Shown here in pieces: positions 8,334-17,371 of a stretch of 39,220 bases of DNA (position 1 is the first letter of the stretch; the number at the start of each line of letters is the position of its first letter). The stretch lies in contig JAAZLT010000024.1 of the NCBI GenBank assembly GCA_012799205.1, forward strand, positions 1 through 39,220, written 5' to 3'. Under the pieces are notes generated by a model. It was not told the origin of the DNA. It made no database searches and saw only the letters and a program-made list of their open reading frames with translations. The translations under genes were made by a program, and so were the position numbers. This DNA comes from Clostridiales bacterium (GTDB taxonomy: Bacteria > Bacillota > Clostridia > Caldicoprobacterales > Xylanivirgaceae).

Positions 8334-9636
8334 ATCTAAAAATAGATTAGGACTTGTCTTTTTTCCAGCTTTTGATTGGGCAATAGATCCCGCACATCCA
8401 GAAAGGGAAGAAAGGCTTTTATATACACAAGATCAGCTGTTTGAAGAGGGAATCGAAGATATTGAGGGAGTCAGTTTTTTTAATCCTGTTATAGCTACAA
8501 ATAAAGATATTGAGAGGGTTCACTTTTGTGTACCAGATGTAGAGTCTAGGTTAACTAAATCCCATTTTATATCAGCAGGAGGGGCTATCAAAGCTGCCCA
8601 TGCTGTCATGAATAAAGAGGTGGATAAATCCTTTGCACTTATTAGACCCCCCGGCCATCATGCTCAAAGGGTTGTGTTAGGAGATAGAGGCTTTTGCATT
8701 GTAAATATGGAAGCGGTCATGATAGAAAATATAAGAGAAAAATATGGTGATCTTAGAGTCGCTATAATAGACACAGACTGCCACCATGGCGATGGTACAC
8801 AGGATATATATTGGAATGATAAAGATACTCTGTTTATTTCCTTCCATCAAGATGGGAGGACCCTCTACCCTGGCACTGGATCAGTAGAAGAATTTGGTGG
8901 GCCTGGTGGCTATGGATATAATATAAATATCCCTCTACCACCTAATACAGGAGATGAAGGTTTTTTATATGTACTAGATAATGTAGTCATGCCCATATTA
9001 GATGATTATAAGCCGGATATTATAATAAATTCTGCTGGTCAGGATAACCACTACACAGATCCTATAACCAATATGAATTTTTCGGCTCAAGGATATGCTA
9101 AACTAAATCACAAGCTAAATCCGGATATTGCTGTTTTGGAGGGCGGGTATTCTATAGAAGGTGCCCTACCCTATATTAACTTAGGCATAATACTTGCCAT
9201 GGCGGGCCTTGATTATTCACAAGTCCGAGAGCCAGACTATAGCATAGAAAAATCATCTCAATCCAGCAGAATTACAGAATATATACAAAGACTTTCAGAT
9301 TTAGTCTATAATAAATGGCAAAACAAAGAAAAGCTTTGGCATAGAGAGTTTAGCGGAGTGGATGTTGTAGATAGACCAAGGCAGGTATATTATGATACAG
9401 ATGGCATTATGGAATCTCAAAACCAGCGCTTTTATATCTGCAAAGACTGCTCTGGGCCCAGTACCATAGAATCGAAAAGCGATAGAGGAAGTAAGATATT
9501 TGCCATAACCATCCCAAGGGATGGATGCACTAAATGCATAGATATGGGATATAGTCTATACAAGGGTGCATCCTCTATAAAGTATTCAAATATATACCTA
9601 CAAGATAGGCCCAATGATGAATTTCATTCTAAATAG
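8326..9636 (+). CDS. Histone-deacetylase-superfamily amidohydrolase with C-terminal zinc-ribbon-like tail
   Basis: The track begins at GTG 8317, but ATG 8326 has GGGGTG 6 nt upstream and is preferred (436 residues). The arginase/deacetylase fold is clear: RPPGHHAQ (H111/H112), DTDCHHGDG with zinc ligands D151 and H153, third zinc ligand D245 in HYTDPITN, and active-site Y275 in LEGGYS. All catalytic residues seem intact. Bacterial members deacetylate small molecules such as polyamines; no histone substrate is implied. Beyond the catalytic domain, about residues 300-436 are unusual and hold two C-x2-C pairs (C372/C375 and C401/C404), which looks like a zinc ribbon. It overlaps the HyuA-like gene by 8 nt. 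The pair may act in sequence on one amide substrate (inference). Confidence 0.9.
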   Translation: MIKSKNRLGLVFFPAFDWAIDPAHPEREERLLYTQDQLFEEGIEDIEGVSFFNPVIATNKDIERVHFCVPDVESRLTKSHFISAGGAIKAAHAVMNKEVDKSFALIRPPGHHAQRVVLGDRGFCIVNMEAVMIENIREKYGDLRVAIIDTDCHHGDGTQDIYWNDKDTLFISFHQDGRTLYPGTGSVEEFGGPGGYGYNINIPLPPNTGDEGFLYVLDNVVMPILDDYKPDIIINSAGQDNHYTDPITNMNFSAQGYAKLNHKLNPDIAVLEGGYSIEGALPYINLGIILAMAGLDYSQVREPDYSIEKSSQSSRITEYIQRLSDLVYNKWQNKEKLWHREFSGVDVVDRPRQVYYDTDGIMESQNQRFYICKDCSGPSTIESKSDRGSKIFAITIPRDGCTKCIDMGYSLYKGASSIKYSNIYLQDRPNDEFHSK

Positions 9637-9643
9637 AACTATA

Positions 9644-11038
9644 CTAACATGAATCCAATGCTTCTTCTCTCGTATGAACCATCCCTACATCCTCTGTAGG
9701 ATTTTTTCTTAGAGTTATAACATACCAGGTTGGAAGTATTAGGCCCCTTATTATACAGGTTATAGTAATACTCCACCACACTCCATCTAGTCCTAAGCGA
9801 GTAGATGATAGAATTAGTGCAATGGGTATTCTAAAGCTATTGGCCAATATACCTATAAAAGCCGGGGGCCTAGTTCTTCCTATTCCATTAAAGGCTCCAC
9901 CTGTAGCTATCTCAACAGCCATAAATAACTGGCATAATCCTAATATTCTCATATAGGAAATCCCAATCTTTAGAGCCTCTGCATCATCTGGAATAAATAA
10001 TTTAAATACAGGCTCTGCACCAAATATAAGTAGTAAGGTGGCAAGAACTCCTATAGTACCTACAATTATCATACCATTTCTATAACCCCTGCGAATACGT
10101 CCCCACTTTTTTGCACCGTAATTTTGGCCTACAAAGGCAGAGATAGCTGTGGAAAATCCGCCTGCTGTCATCCAAGAGATAGATTCTATCTGTGAACCCA
10201 CATTTTGAACCGCAACCGGCGTAGAGCCCCATTTTGCGATTATCCTAGCTAAAACCATACCTATAAAGGCAAAGAATGTAGTCTGAAATGCAGCTGGAGT
10301 ACCTAGGGTAAATATTCTCTTTATATATCTTCCTATGGGCATCCTAAAGACCTTAATATCTGTAAAAAGCTCTGACTTTTGTATACTTAACCTTATGAAT
10401 ATAATCGTCACTACTAACTGTGCAAGTATTGTGGCTAGCGCTGCCCCTTTTATGCCCATTTTCGGAAAAGGGCCAATGCCCATTATCATAAGAGGGTCTA
10501 GTATCATGTTTATTACAAGACCAATGGCATTTATTTTAAAAGGTGTACTACTATCACCAGAACCATTATATATCCCCGAAAATACAGGGTTTATAAAGTA
10601 AAATACTATGCCAAACGCGATTATAAAAAGATAATCTTCCGCCATTTTCACAACTTCTGGATCATCCAAATTGAAAAAACCTATTATTTGTCTTTTAAAT
10701 ATCATAAGGGAGAGTGAGTATATAATCCCAATTATAAGCACAATCTGTATTGAATGTGATACATAGTCCCTCGCAGATTTCATATCCCGTCTACCATAGG
10801 ATTGTGCAACTCCGACTTCTGCCCCTATTTTAGGTATAGTAAAAAGACCTGAGCCAAGCCATGTAAGAAAACCTGCAGCCCCTGCTGCTGCCACAGCCTC
10901 TGTGCTAAGCCTTCCAAGCCATATCATATCCATCATATTATATGCCATCTGAACAAAAGATGTAGCCATAATAGGAATAGCTAGCTTGAAAAGTGTAGTA
11001 GTTATATTCCCCTCTGTTAGTAATGTCTCCTGTTTCAT
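9644..11038 (-). CDS. MATE family efflux transporter (third gene of the RND operon)
   Basis: A 464-residue, 12-TM protein of the multidrug and toxic compound extrusion family, which exports drugs or metabolites in exchange for Na+ or H+. The N-terminal segment FKLAIPIMATSFVQMAYNMM and the later INAIGLVINMILDPLMIMGIGPFPKMG are typical. The length is normal. ATG 11038 has CGGAGGAAATAT upstream. It lies 45 nt after the TetR gene and is probably transcribed from the promoter upstream of the RND gene. It converges on the HDAC-like gene with only 7 nt between stops. Confidence 0.92.
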   Translation of the reverse strand: MKQETLLTEGNITTTLFKLAIPIMATSFVQMAYNMMDMIWLGRLSTEAVAAAGAAGFLTWLGSGLFTIPKIGAEVGVAQSYGRRDMKSARDYVSHSIQIVLIIGIIYSLSLMIFKRQIIGFFNLDDPEVVKMAEDYLFIIAFGIVFYFINPVFSGIYNGSGDSSTPFKINAIGLVINMILDPLMIMGIGPFPKMGIKGAALATILAQLVVTIIFIRLSIQKSELFTDIKVFRMPIGRYIKRIFTLGTPAAFQTTFFAFIGMVLARIIAKWGSTPVAVQNVGSQIESISWMTAGGFSTAISAFVGQNYGAKKWGRIRRGYRNGMIIVGTIGVLATLLLIFGAEPVFKLFIPDDAEALKIGISYMRILGLCQLFMAVEIATGGAFNGIGRTRPPAFIGILANSFRIPIALILSSTRLGLDGVWWSITITCIIRGLILPTWYVITLRKNPTEDVGMVHTREEALDSC

Positions 11039-11083
11039 ATATTTCCTCCGTTATCTATCTGTATATAGTTTTCCTCGTGTCAT

Positions 11084-11695
11084 TTAGGGACTCAACGATT
11101 TTACCACAAGTTTATATGCTGAGTCCATAGCCTCCTCTAATTTTACATCTGGATAAAGAGTCCTTCGACTTATATATTGAGTAAATCCCATTATAGCACT
11201 ATTTATAACCATTGTCTTATAGTAATCACTTCCAGCAGGCTCTATAATCCCATCGGATATGCCTGTCTTTATTAAATGCATTATTACATCATTTGCCCTC
11301 CACATATATTCAGATATATCCCTACCGTCTTCCAAAAGATATTCATAAAATTCTTGTATACCCCTTGCAGACATAAGCATATTAAAAATAGATATATTGT
11401 TCTCTACACTTTCAACTACATTATATAGTGTTTCATAAAATTTTTCCTTAAAACCTGTCTTTGATTTAATTCGCATATAACCAGATTCTATTTCTTTAGA
11501 TAGGCCATATAATATGGCCTCAGATATAGCCTCTTCCTTAGAAGAGAAATAATCATATATAGTCCCTTTCCCTATATTAGCAGCTTTAGCAATATCTGAG
11601 ACCTTTATAAAATAGGGATTCGCACCTTCCCGAATTAGCCCTATAAGCCCCTCTATTATGGCTATCTCCTTTTTTGAATATGATATATTACCCAC
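11084..11695 (-). CDS. TetR/AcrR family transcriptional regulator
   Basis: A 203-residue protein with a TetR helix-turn-helix at about residues 23-50 (VSDIAKAANIGKGTIYDYFS), followed by an all-helical ligand domain. GTG 11695 is one base after the RND stop, with AGGGGTGA 7 nt upstream inside the end of the RND gene, so translation is coupled. It sits between an RND pump and a MATE transporter and is the obvious candidate to bind the perfect palindrome at 15608-15627. It probably represses its own operon and is released by a pump substrate; the ligand is unknown. Confidence 0.93.
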   Translation of the reverse strand: MGNISYSKKEIAIIEGLIGLIREGANPYFIKVSDIAKAANIGKGTIYDYFSSKEEAISEAILYGLSKEIESGYMRIKSKTGFKEKFYETLYNVVESVENNISIFNMLMSARGIQEFYEYLLEDGRDISEYMWRANDVIMHLIKTGISDGIIEPAGSDYYKTMVINSAIMGFTQYISRRTLYPDVKLEEAMDSAYKLVVKSLSP

Positions 11696-11696
11696 T

Positions 11697-14600
11697 TTAT
11701 TTCACCCCTTCTGAAGCTGGTTTATCTTTGTGAAACGCCAGATACATAACTGGTATCACTATAAGCGTCAAAATGGTTGCATATGTCAAACCTCCTATTA
11801 TCACTATTGCAAGAGGCTGAATCATCTCTGCCCCCATGCCAACTCCTATTGATGTGGTGGATAGCCCTAGGATCGTAGTTATAGCAGTCATTAATATGGG
11901 TTTTAGGCGTGTCTTTCCTGCCAAAATTAAAGCTTCTATAGTGTTAAGGCCATCAGCCCTTAGCTGGTTTGCAAAATCTACAAATACTATGCCGTTATTG
12001 ACCACAACTCCACCTAGTACGAGAAATCCTAGCATAGCTATAAGGCTTATTTCATTGCCAGTGAATACCAGTGCTGCCAATCCACCTGTAAAGGCCAGGG
12101 GGATGGTAAACATAACTATAAAGGGAGATAACAGAGACTGAAACTGTGCTACCATAATCAGATATATAAAGACTATTGCAAGCAGAAGCATCTTACTCAG
12201 ATCTAGCATTGATTCATCTATGAGCTCACTTTCTCCGGCAATCTCTACTTTATATCCATCTGGTATTTCAAAATCTCTGAGCTTTCTCTCAAATTCTCGA
12301 CTTACAAGGCCTATATTATGGTCTGCGTCAATGCCTGCAGTAACTGTCATATACCTTTCTTGTGAATCTCGTCTTATAGATGAAAGTCCTTCAGTTTCTA
12401 TAATCTCGGATATATCCTCTATTTTTATTGTTTCACCCTCTTGACTGTCCATATGCTCTAAGGAAGTTTCTATTTCAAGTTTTCCAATATCGTCTCTAGT
12501 TATAGATTTATTTTTTTCATCTAGTATTATTACTGGGTAATCCTTGTTTTGTATAGATAAAGTGGTGGCAGATCTATCCTTTGAAAGTATAGAATTTATA
12601 TGTGAAAACACCTGTGCTACAGTGAGACCTTTTTCCATGGCCTTTTCCTTATCTATGATAATTCTAACCTCTGTTAGATTGTCTTCTACACCATCAGACA
12701 CGTTGATAGTTCCATCTATCTGCTCTAACAGTTTGGCCACATCCGAAGATAGCCCACGGAGTGTATCCATATCTCTTCCCTTAATCAATACCTCCATACC
12801 TGATGAGCCCAACGATGATAAATCCATGGTAGATGTATTGATATTGATGGTGCAATCCAAGTCTGCTGTTACATTCTCAATTTGCCTACCTATCTCATCA
12901 TTAGATATAGTCTTATTTTCATCTAATAGTAGATAAAGCGACATGCTATTTCCCATAGAATTATTAGCTCCAAGCCCGCCCATTATACCACCTTGGAAGG
13001 CTCCTATAGTATCTACACCCCCTATATCCATGATTCTATCCATCACTTCATCAGACATGGAAGTAGTTTCTATGAATGTAGCCTCTTTAGGCATTTCTAT
13101 GGTTACATCCATTTGTGGTGCTTCCATATCCGGTATAAATGATGTACCCATGGATAATCCGCCATATACGCTTGCCCCTAATAAAATCACTACCAATATC
13201 ATTACAATTGCCTTATGACGTAAAGAAACTCTAAGCAATTTTTCATATATTTCTTTAATTTTATCAAATAAGGGCTCTTCCTTTTCGTCCACTTTCTTTA
13301 ACATATTGGCTCCCATGGTAGATACTAGCGTTAGAGCCACTAGAAGGCTGGCAAATAACGAGTAGGCTATAGTAAAACCCATGTCGGTGAATAATTGCCT
13401 TGACATCCCTTGTACAAATACTATGGGCAAAAATACACATGCAGTTGTCAAAGTCGATGCAAATATAGCCCCAGAAACCTCTCTTGCACCCTCTATAGCA
13501 GCGTCCCTGGCTGACATACCTTCCTGTCTCAATCTATATATATTCTCTATTACCACAATAGAATTATCTACTAACATTCCTACTCCTAAAGCTAGGCCCG
13601 ATAGTGAGATAATATTTATGGTAATACCTGTGAAATACATCATGGCTACTGCAAATATTATGCTTATTGGGATAGAGACAGCAATAATTATAGTAGGCTT
13701 AATATCTCTTAGAAATAATATCAGAACCAATATAGCTAATATTCCACCATATATTACATTCTTTATAACTGACTCAACTACCATATCGATATATATTCCC
13801 TGGTCCATTAGGTGAGTAACTGTAAGCCCTTCATGTTCCTCTGATAATTCCTCAGATTTATCCCTTATTCTTTTGGCTACATCTGCTGTGGAAAATGTGC
13901 TCTGCTTTTGAAAAACTAGCATTACCGCATCGTTGCCATTCACTTTTGCATATATGCCCTCAGAATTATCTTTAAAGGCTATATCTGCTACATCCTTTAA
14001 ATATATTTTCCCTATTGCATCTTCGCCAGTGTCAAAAAGTAATAAGTTTTTAATTTCATCTAAATCATCTACCTTATCTCCTACCTTTATTAGATAATCT
14101 GTGCCTTCTTCTGTAACATAGCCTGCCGGCATAGCAAAGTTCTGAGCAGTAAGTATACCCGAGATCATCTCTTGGGTTAATACACCATCCAAATTGGCCT
14201 TTTTGAATGCCTCATCCCTTGCCTTCTCAAATTCTTCGAGCTTTTCCTCTAGCGTCTCTTCGCCTTGCTGAAGTTTCTCGCCGGCCTTATCTAGCTCCCT
14301 TGACAGCAATAGCTTTCCTTCTAAAATTTCCCCTTCTTTTTTGCTTAATTCATTCTTTTGCGTTCTTAAAAAGGATTTTTGTTCTATCAGCTCTCTTTCT
14401 TTGCTTGATATTTCTTCAAGGCCCTTTTGTATTTCATCTTTACCTTGACTAATAATTTGTAGTCCATCATTTATTTCATCTTCAAGAGCTGTAAATTCTT
14501 CTAAATATCCTGCTACTTTCTGTTTCTCACCCTTGAATAAATTGCCCTCTATCTCCTCTAATGCTCTTTGAAATTCTTCTCTTTGATCATCGGGTAATCT

Positions 14601-15578
14601 AGCCAATAATTCGTCTAGTTCCCCTTCTAATTTAGCTTTATTGGATTCAAGTTCATCTCTAGTCTTATCAATAATATTTTCCTTTATTGAATCTAATATG
14701 GTCTTTATGCCTAGCAGCTCCTGTTCCTTAACAGTTATCTCATTTAATTTAGACTGCAATTCTCCCTTAGCATTCCTCAGCTCTAGCTCGCCCAGTAGGA
14801 TCTTAGATTCGCCGTCAGCCATCTCTTTCTTAGCATCCTCTATGGCCTTTTCCCCTTCTGCTAGCCTCTTAAATTGACTCTCTTCCTGTGAGGCTAATTT
14901 CGCCCTACCTTCTTCAATCTCTTCTCTGGCTTCTAATAATTGCTCCTCTGCCTCAGCTAATTCCTTATCTATTTCTTTTAACATCTTTCTATTTAATTCT
15001 TCAATCTTTTCAGAATTAATGGAAACTTCAACGTGTTCTCGTAAGAGTCCTTGACCTGATACAGAGGCAACTCCACTTATACTTTCAAATTCCGGAATTA
15101 TTCTCTCTTCTATCAAATGTGAAATTTCTATTATATCCATGCCCTCTACATCTACAGATGAGGTCATAACTGGTAACATGTCAGGGTTTAGTCTCACTAC
15201 CATAGGGGCACTTATACTATCATCCCATGCAGGCTTTACAAGATCTAGCATACTATTTATTTCTATGGTGGCTGAATCCATATTTGTATCGTTATTATAT
15301 TCTAATACGACAATGGATGAATTCTCCATTGAGATAGAACTTACATTTTTTATATTACTTGTGGTCGCCAGCACCTGTTCTAATGGCCTTGTCACAATCA
15401 TCTCTACTTCTTCCGGACTGGCACCTGGATAAGTAGTTGATATAACCACGTATGGTAGATCTATACTGGGAAGTAAATCTGTCTGTAGGTTTAAAAACGA
15501 TATGGTTCCTAATATGAGCACTATTATAACAGCTACAACTATGGTATATGGTCTCTTTACACTGAAACTTGGTAACAT
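11697..15578 (-). CDS. RND family efflux permease with a ~260-residue coiled-coil insertion
   Basis: A 1293-residue AcrB/HAE1-type permease; the family norm is about 1030. The start is ATG 15578 with AGGAGG upstream. Landmarks are FSVKRPYTIVVAVIIVLI (TM1), the porter motif TYPGASPEEVEMIVTRPLE (49-67), and the TM4 segment GMLVDNSIVVIEN, which keeps the first proton-relay aspartate and has Asn at the second position. The excess length is one highly charged helical insert at about 200-460, with dense Glu/Lys/Leu repeats such as EEQLLEAREEIEEGRAKLAS. It falls inside the first porter loop, just before LTQEMISGILTAQNFAMPAG. No membrane-fusion adaptor or outer-membrane gene is nearby, in line with a monoderm host. 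The insert may take the adaptor's role or reach across the wall (inference). Confidence 0.92.
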   Translation of the reverse strand: MLPSFSVKRPYTIVVAVIIVLILGTISFLNLQTDLLPSIDLPYVVISTTYPGASPEEVEMIVTRPLEQVLATTSNIKNVSSISMENSSIVVLEYNNDTNMDSATIEINSMLDLVKPAWDDSISAPMVVRLNPDMLPVMTSSVDVEGMDIIEISHLIEERIIPEFESISGVASVSGQGLLREHVEVSINSEKIEELNRKMLKEIDKELAEAEEQLLEAREEIEEGRAKLASQEESQFKRLAEGEKAIEDAKKEMADGESKILLGELELRNAKGELQSKLNEITVKEQELLGIKTILDSIKENIIDKTRDELESNKAKLEGELDELLARLPDDQREEFQRALEEIEGNLFKGEKQKVAGYLEEFTALEDEINDGLQIISQGKDEIQKGLEEISSKERELIEQKSFLRTQKNELSKKEGEILEGKLLLSRELDKAGEKLQQGEETLEEKLEEFEKARDEAFKKANLDGVLTQEMISGILTAQNFAMPAGYVTEEGTDYLIKVGDKVDDLDEIKNLLLFDTGEDAIGKIYLKDVADIAFKDNSEGIYAKVNGNDAVMLVFQKQSTFSTADVAKRIRDKSEELSEEHEGLTVTHLMDQGIYIDMVVESVIKNVIYGGILAILVLILFLRDIKPTIIIAVSIPISIIFAVAMMYFTGITINIISLSGLALGVGMLVDNSIVVIENIYRLRQEGMSARDAAIEGAREVSGAIFASTLTTACVFLPIVFVQGMSRQLFTDMGFTIAYSLFASLLVALTLVSTMGANMLKKVDEKEEPLFDKIKEIYEKLLRVSLRHKAIVMILVVILLGASVYGGLSMGTSFIPDMEAPQMDVTIEMPKEATFIETTSMSDEVMDRIMDIGGVDTIGAFQGGIMGGLGANNSMGNSMSLYLLLDENKTISNDEIGRQIENVTADLDCTININTSTMDLSSLGSSGMEVLIKGRDMDTLRGLSSDVAKLLEQIDGTINVSDGVEDNLTEVRIIIDKEKAMEKGLTVAQVFSHINSILSKDRSATTLSIQNKDYPVIILDEKNKSITRDDIGKLEIETSLEHMDSQEGETIKIEDISEIIETEGLSSIRRDSQERYMTVTAGIDADHNIGLVSREFERKLRDFEIPDGYKVEIAGESELIDESMLDLSKMLLLAIVFIYLIMVAQFQSLLSPFIVMFTIPLAFTGGLAALVFTGNEISLIAMLGFLVLGGVVVNNGIVFVDFANQLRADGLNTIEALILAGKTRLKPILMTAITTILGLSTTSIGVGMGAEMIQPLAIVIIGGLTYATILTLIVIPVMYLAFHKDKPASEGVK

Positions 15579-15607
15579 TTACAATCCTCCTAATCGATTC
15601 CCTCTCA

Positions 15608-15627
15608 ATGACCGACTGGTCGGTCAT
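15608..15627. promoter_or_regulatory. Perfect palindrome, likely TetR operator
   Basis: ATGACCGAC-TG-GTCGGTCAT, a perfect 9-bp inverted repeat with a 2-nt centre. It lies between the -10 box and the RND start, 29 nt upstream of the ATG. The position fits repression by the TetR protein encoded in the same operon. Confidence 0.85.
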
Positions 15628-15635
15628 ATTAATAT

Positions 15636-15664
15636 ATTATAAAGACTCAACCCCTCAATGTCAA
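15636..15664 (-). promoter_or_regulatory. Consensus sigma-A promoter of the RND-TetR-MATE operon
   Basis: TTGACA, 17-nt spacer, TATAAT on the minus strand. Both hexamers are exact consensus. The palindrome starts 8 nt after the -10 box, covering the likely start point. Confidence 0.9.
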
Positions 15665-15722
15665 CAGAAAGTTGAGTCGGCTAAAGCCTTTATAAGCAAT
15701 AACAATCCCAATCTATTTAAAA

Positions 15723-17060
15723 TTAATCCTCATAATCTTTATAAATCTCTAAGACCTTGTTGCCTAAAAATAATAGGGCAATAAGGTTTGGAAATATCAT
15801 TATCCCATTAAAAAAATCAGATAGTTCCCACATAAGCGGAACCTTAACAAAGGAGCCTAATAGTATAAATGCTATTACAATTATTCGATAGGGTAGCAGC
15901 CCTCGTTTACCAAATACATAGTGGATATTGGATTCACCAAAGTAATACCAGGCAATTATAGTAGAGAATGCAAACAATAGTAGGGCTATAGCAATAAAAC
16001 TATTTCCGAATGATCCAAATGCTCTGGTAAACGCCTCCTGGAGCAGTTGTATTCCCTCTAATTTAACACCCGTTTCATCAATGCAGCCGGTAGTAAGTAT
16101 GGTGAATACCGTTAGAGTCAGCACTATAAAGGTATCAAAAAATACGCTAAATATGGCCACAAAACCCTGTTGGGCAGGATGGTCAACTCTTGCCACGGCA
16201 TGGGCATGGGGAGTTGAACCCATTCCAGCTTCATTAGAGAAAAGTCCCCTTGCTATTCCATAGCGCACTGCCTGCTTTACCCCTACACCTATCAGCCCGC
16301 CGGTGGCAGCCCTAGGATTAAAAGCACCTTGAAAGATCATTTTAAAGGCTGGAATTATATTATAATGATATTTTATAAGTATTATTACACTACCCATTAA
16401 ATATATAATTGCCATAATGGGAACAACCTTTTCTATAAAGGAGGTTATTCTACCTATACCCCCCATAAAAATAAATGCTGCCATAATAGCCAATATAAAT
16501 CCAATTATATATGTAGGGATTTGAAAGGCTGCATTAAATGCCTCTGCTATTGAGTTTGATTGAACCGCATTGCCTATAAATCCTAGGGCTATAATGATAG
16601 ATATTGAGAAGAATATGGCTAAACCTCTACTACCAATTCCCTTATGTATATAATATGAAGGCCCGCCTATCCTCTGCCCCCCTTCGTCATAGCCTTTGAA
16701 CTTCTGCGCTAAAACTGCTTCGGCGAATATAGTAGCCATACCAAATAATCCTGCTATCCACATCCAAAAAATTGCCCCTGGCCCGCCAGATAATATTGCT
16801 GTGGCCGCTCCGGCCATATTACCTGTGCCCACTTGTGCGGCAATTGCGGTACTCATAGCTTGGTAAGAACTCATGCCTTCCTTTCCTGCCCGCTCTCCTG
16901 AAAACTTAAAGTCGCTAAATAGCTGTCTAAATCCTCGGGGGAATCCTTTAACCTGAATATCTTTCAATTTGAAAGTGTAATAGATGCCAGTACCACATAA
17001 TAGGAATATCAAAATATTATCCCACAATATAATATTTAAACTCTCTATAAAGCTTAGCAT
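15723..17060 (-). CDS. AGCS family sodium:alanine/glycine symporter
   Basis: A 445-residue polytopic protein of the alanine or glycine:cation symporter family, which imports small neutral amino acids with Na+. Family motifs include AQVGTGNMAGAATAI near residue 75, GGPGAIFWMWIAGLFGMATIFAE, and the GVKQAVRYGIARGLFSNEAG block near 270. The length is typical. ATG 17060 has AAAGGAGTT upstream. It is transcribed alone from a consensus promoter at 17149-17177 and ends about 60 nt before the -35 of the RND promoter, without a clear terminator between them. Confidence 0.93.
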   Translation of the reverse strand: MLSFIESLNIILWDNILIFLLCGTGIYYTFKLKDIQVKGFPRGFRQLFSDFKFSGERAGKEGMSSYQAMSTAIAAQVGTGNMAGAATAILSGGPGAIFWMWIAGLFGMATIFAEAVLAQKFKGYDEGGQRIGGPSYYIHKGIGSRGLAIFFSISIIIALGFIGNAVQSNSIAEAFNAAFQIPTYIIGFILAIMAAFIFMGGIGRITSFIEKVVPIMAIIYLMGSVIILIKYHYNIIPAFKMIFQGAFNPRAATGGLIGVGVKQAVRYGIARGLFSNEAGMGSTPHAHAVARVDHPAQQGFVAIFSVFFDTFIVLTLTVFTILTTGCIDETGVKLEGIQLLQEAFTRAFGSFGNSFIAIALLLFAFSTIIAWYYFGESNIHYVFGKRGLLPYRIIVIAFILLGSFVKVPLMWELSDFFNGIMIFPNLIALLFLGNKVLEIYKDYED

Positions 17061-17148
17061 ATAGACATAACTCCTTTACATAGCTTTGTCGAATACTTGT
17101 TGTTTAGTATATAGATGTTTGTGTTCAATTTATTAAACCCTAGTGTCA

Positions 17149-17177
17149 ATTATATAAGCCGACCCTTTTTATGTCAA
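17149..17177 (-). promoter_or_regulatory. Consensus sigma-A promoter of the AGCS gene
   Basis: TTGACA, 17-nt spacer, TATAAT on the minus strand, giving a leader of about 80 nt before the ATG at 17060. Both hexamers are exact. Confidence 0.85.
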
Positions 17178-17211
17178 GTGGCCAACCTTCAAGCATAATG
17201 CACAAATTTTG

Positions 17212-17241
17212 AGCCAAGGAAGAATATTTTCTCCCCTGGCT
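17212..17241 (-). terminator. Hairpin after the ferritin-helix microgene
   Basis: On the minus strand AGCCAGGGGAGA pairs with TCTTCCTTGGCT over 12 bp, including two G-U pairs, around a 6-nt loop. It starts 4 nt after the microgene stop. The T-tract is short (CAAAATTTG). The G-U pairs form only in the minus-strand RNA, which supports that direction. Confidence 0.55.
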
Positions 17242-17245
17242 ACAT

Positions 17246-17371
17246 TTATAAATTATTTTCCTTATTCTTTTCAGCTTGTTCCTTATAATATCTTTCCCCA
17301 TCAAGTTCCATTTGTATGGCAAATTCTATAGATTTCTTATTTGTACCCCTTTTTCTATATTTGTTAGGCAT
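17246..17371 (-). CDS. 41-residue microprotein resembling helix A of a rubrerythrin/ferritin-like domain
   Basis: Too short for the ORF track. ATG 17371 overlaps the M20 stop as ATGCCTAA, and the frame ends in TAA at 17246. After a basic start (MPNKYRKRGTNKK) comes IEFAIQMELDGERYYKEQAE. This closely resembles the first helix of rubrerythrin or ferritin-like proteins, where the glutamate of the ME-x-DG region is an iron ligand. The other helices are absent, and no continuation is evident after the stop because a hairpin follows. It could be a decayed ferritin-like gene or a real microprotein; the 8-nt overlap with M20 favours translation. Function is not assignable. Confidence 0.55.
   Translation of the reverse strand: MPNKYRKRGTNKKSIEFAIQMELDGERYYKEQAEKNKENNL

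Noticed and set aside
13381-13815. 144-residue plus-strand ORF in the track
   Set aside because: It lies antisense within the RND gene, has no RBS and encodes a low-complexity composition; it is a shadow ORF.
15355-15627. 90-residue minus-strand ORF
   Set aside because: It runs through the RND 5' end and the operator in another frame, with unlikely composition.
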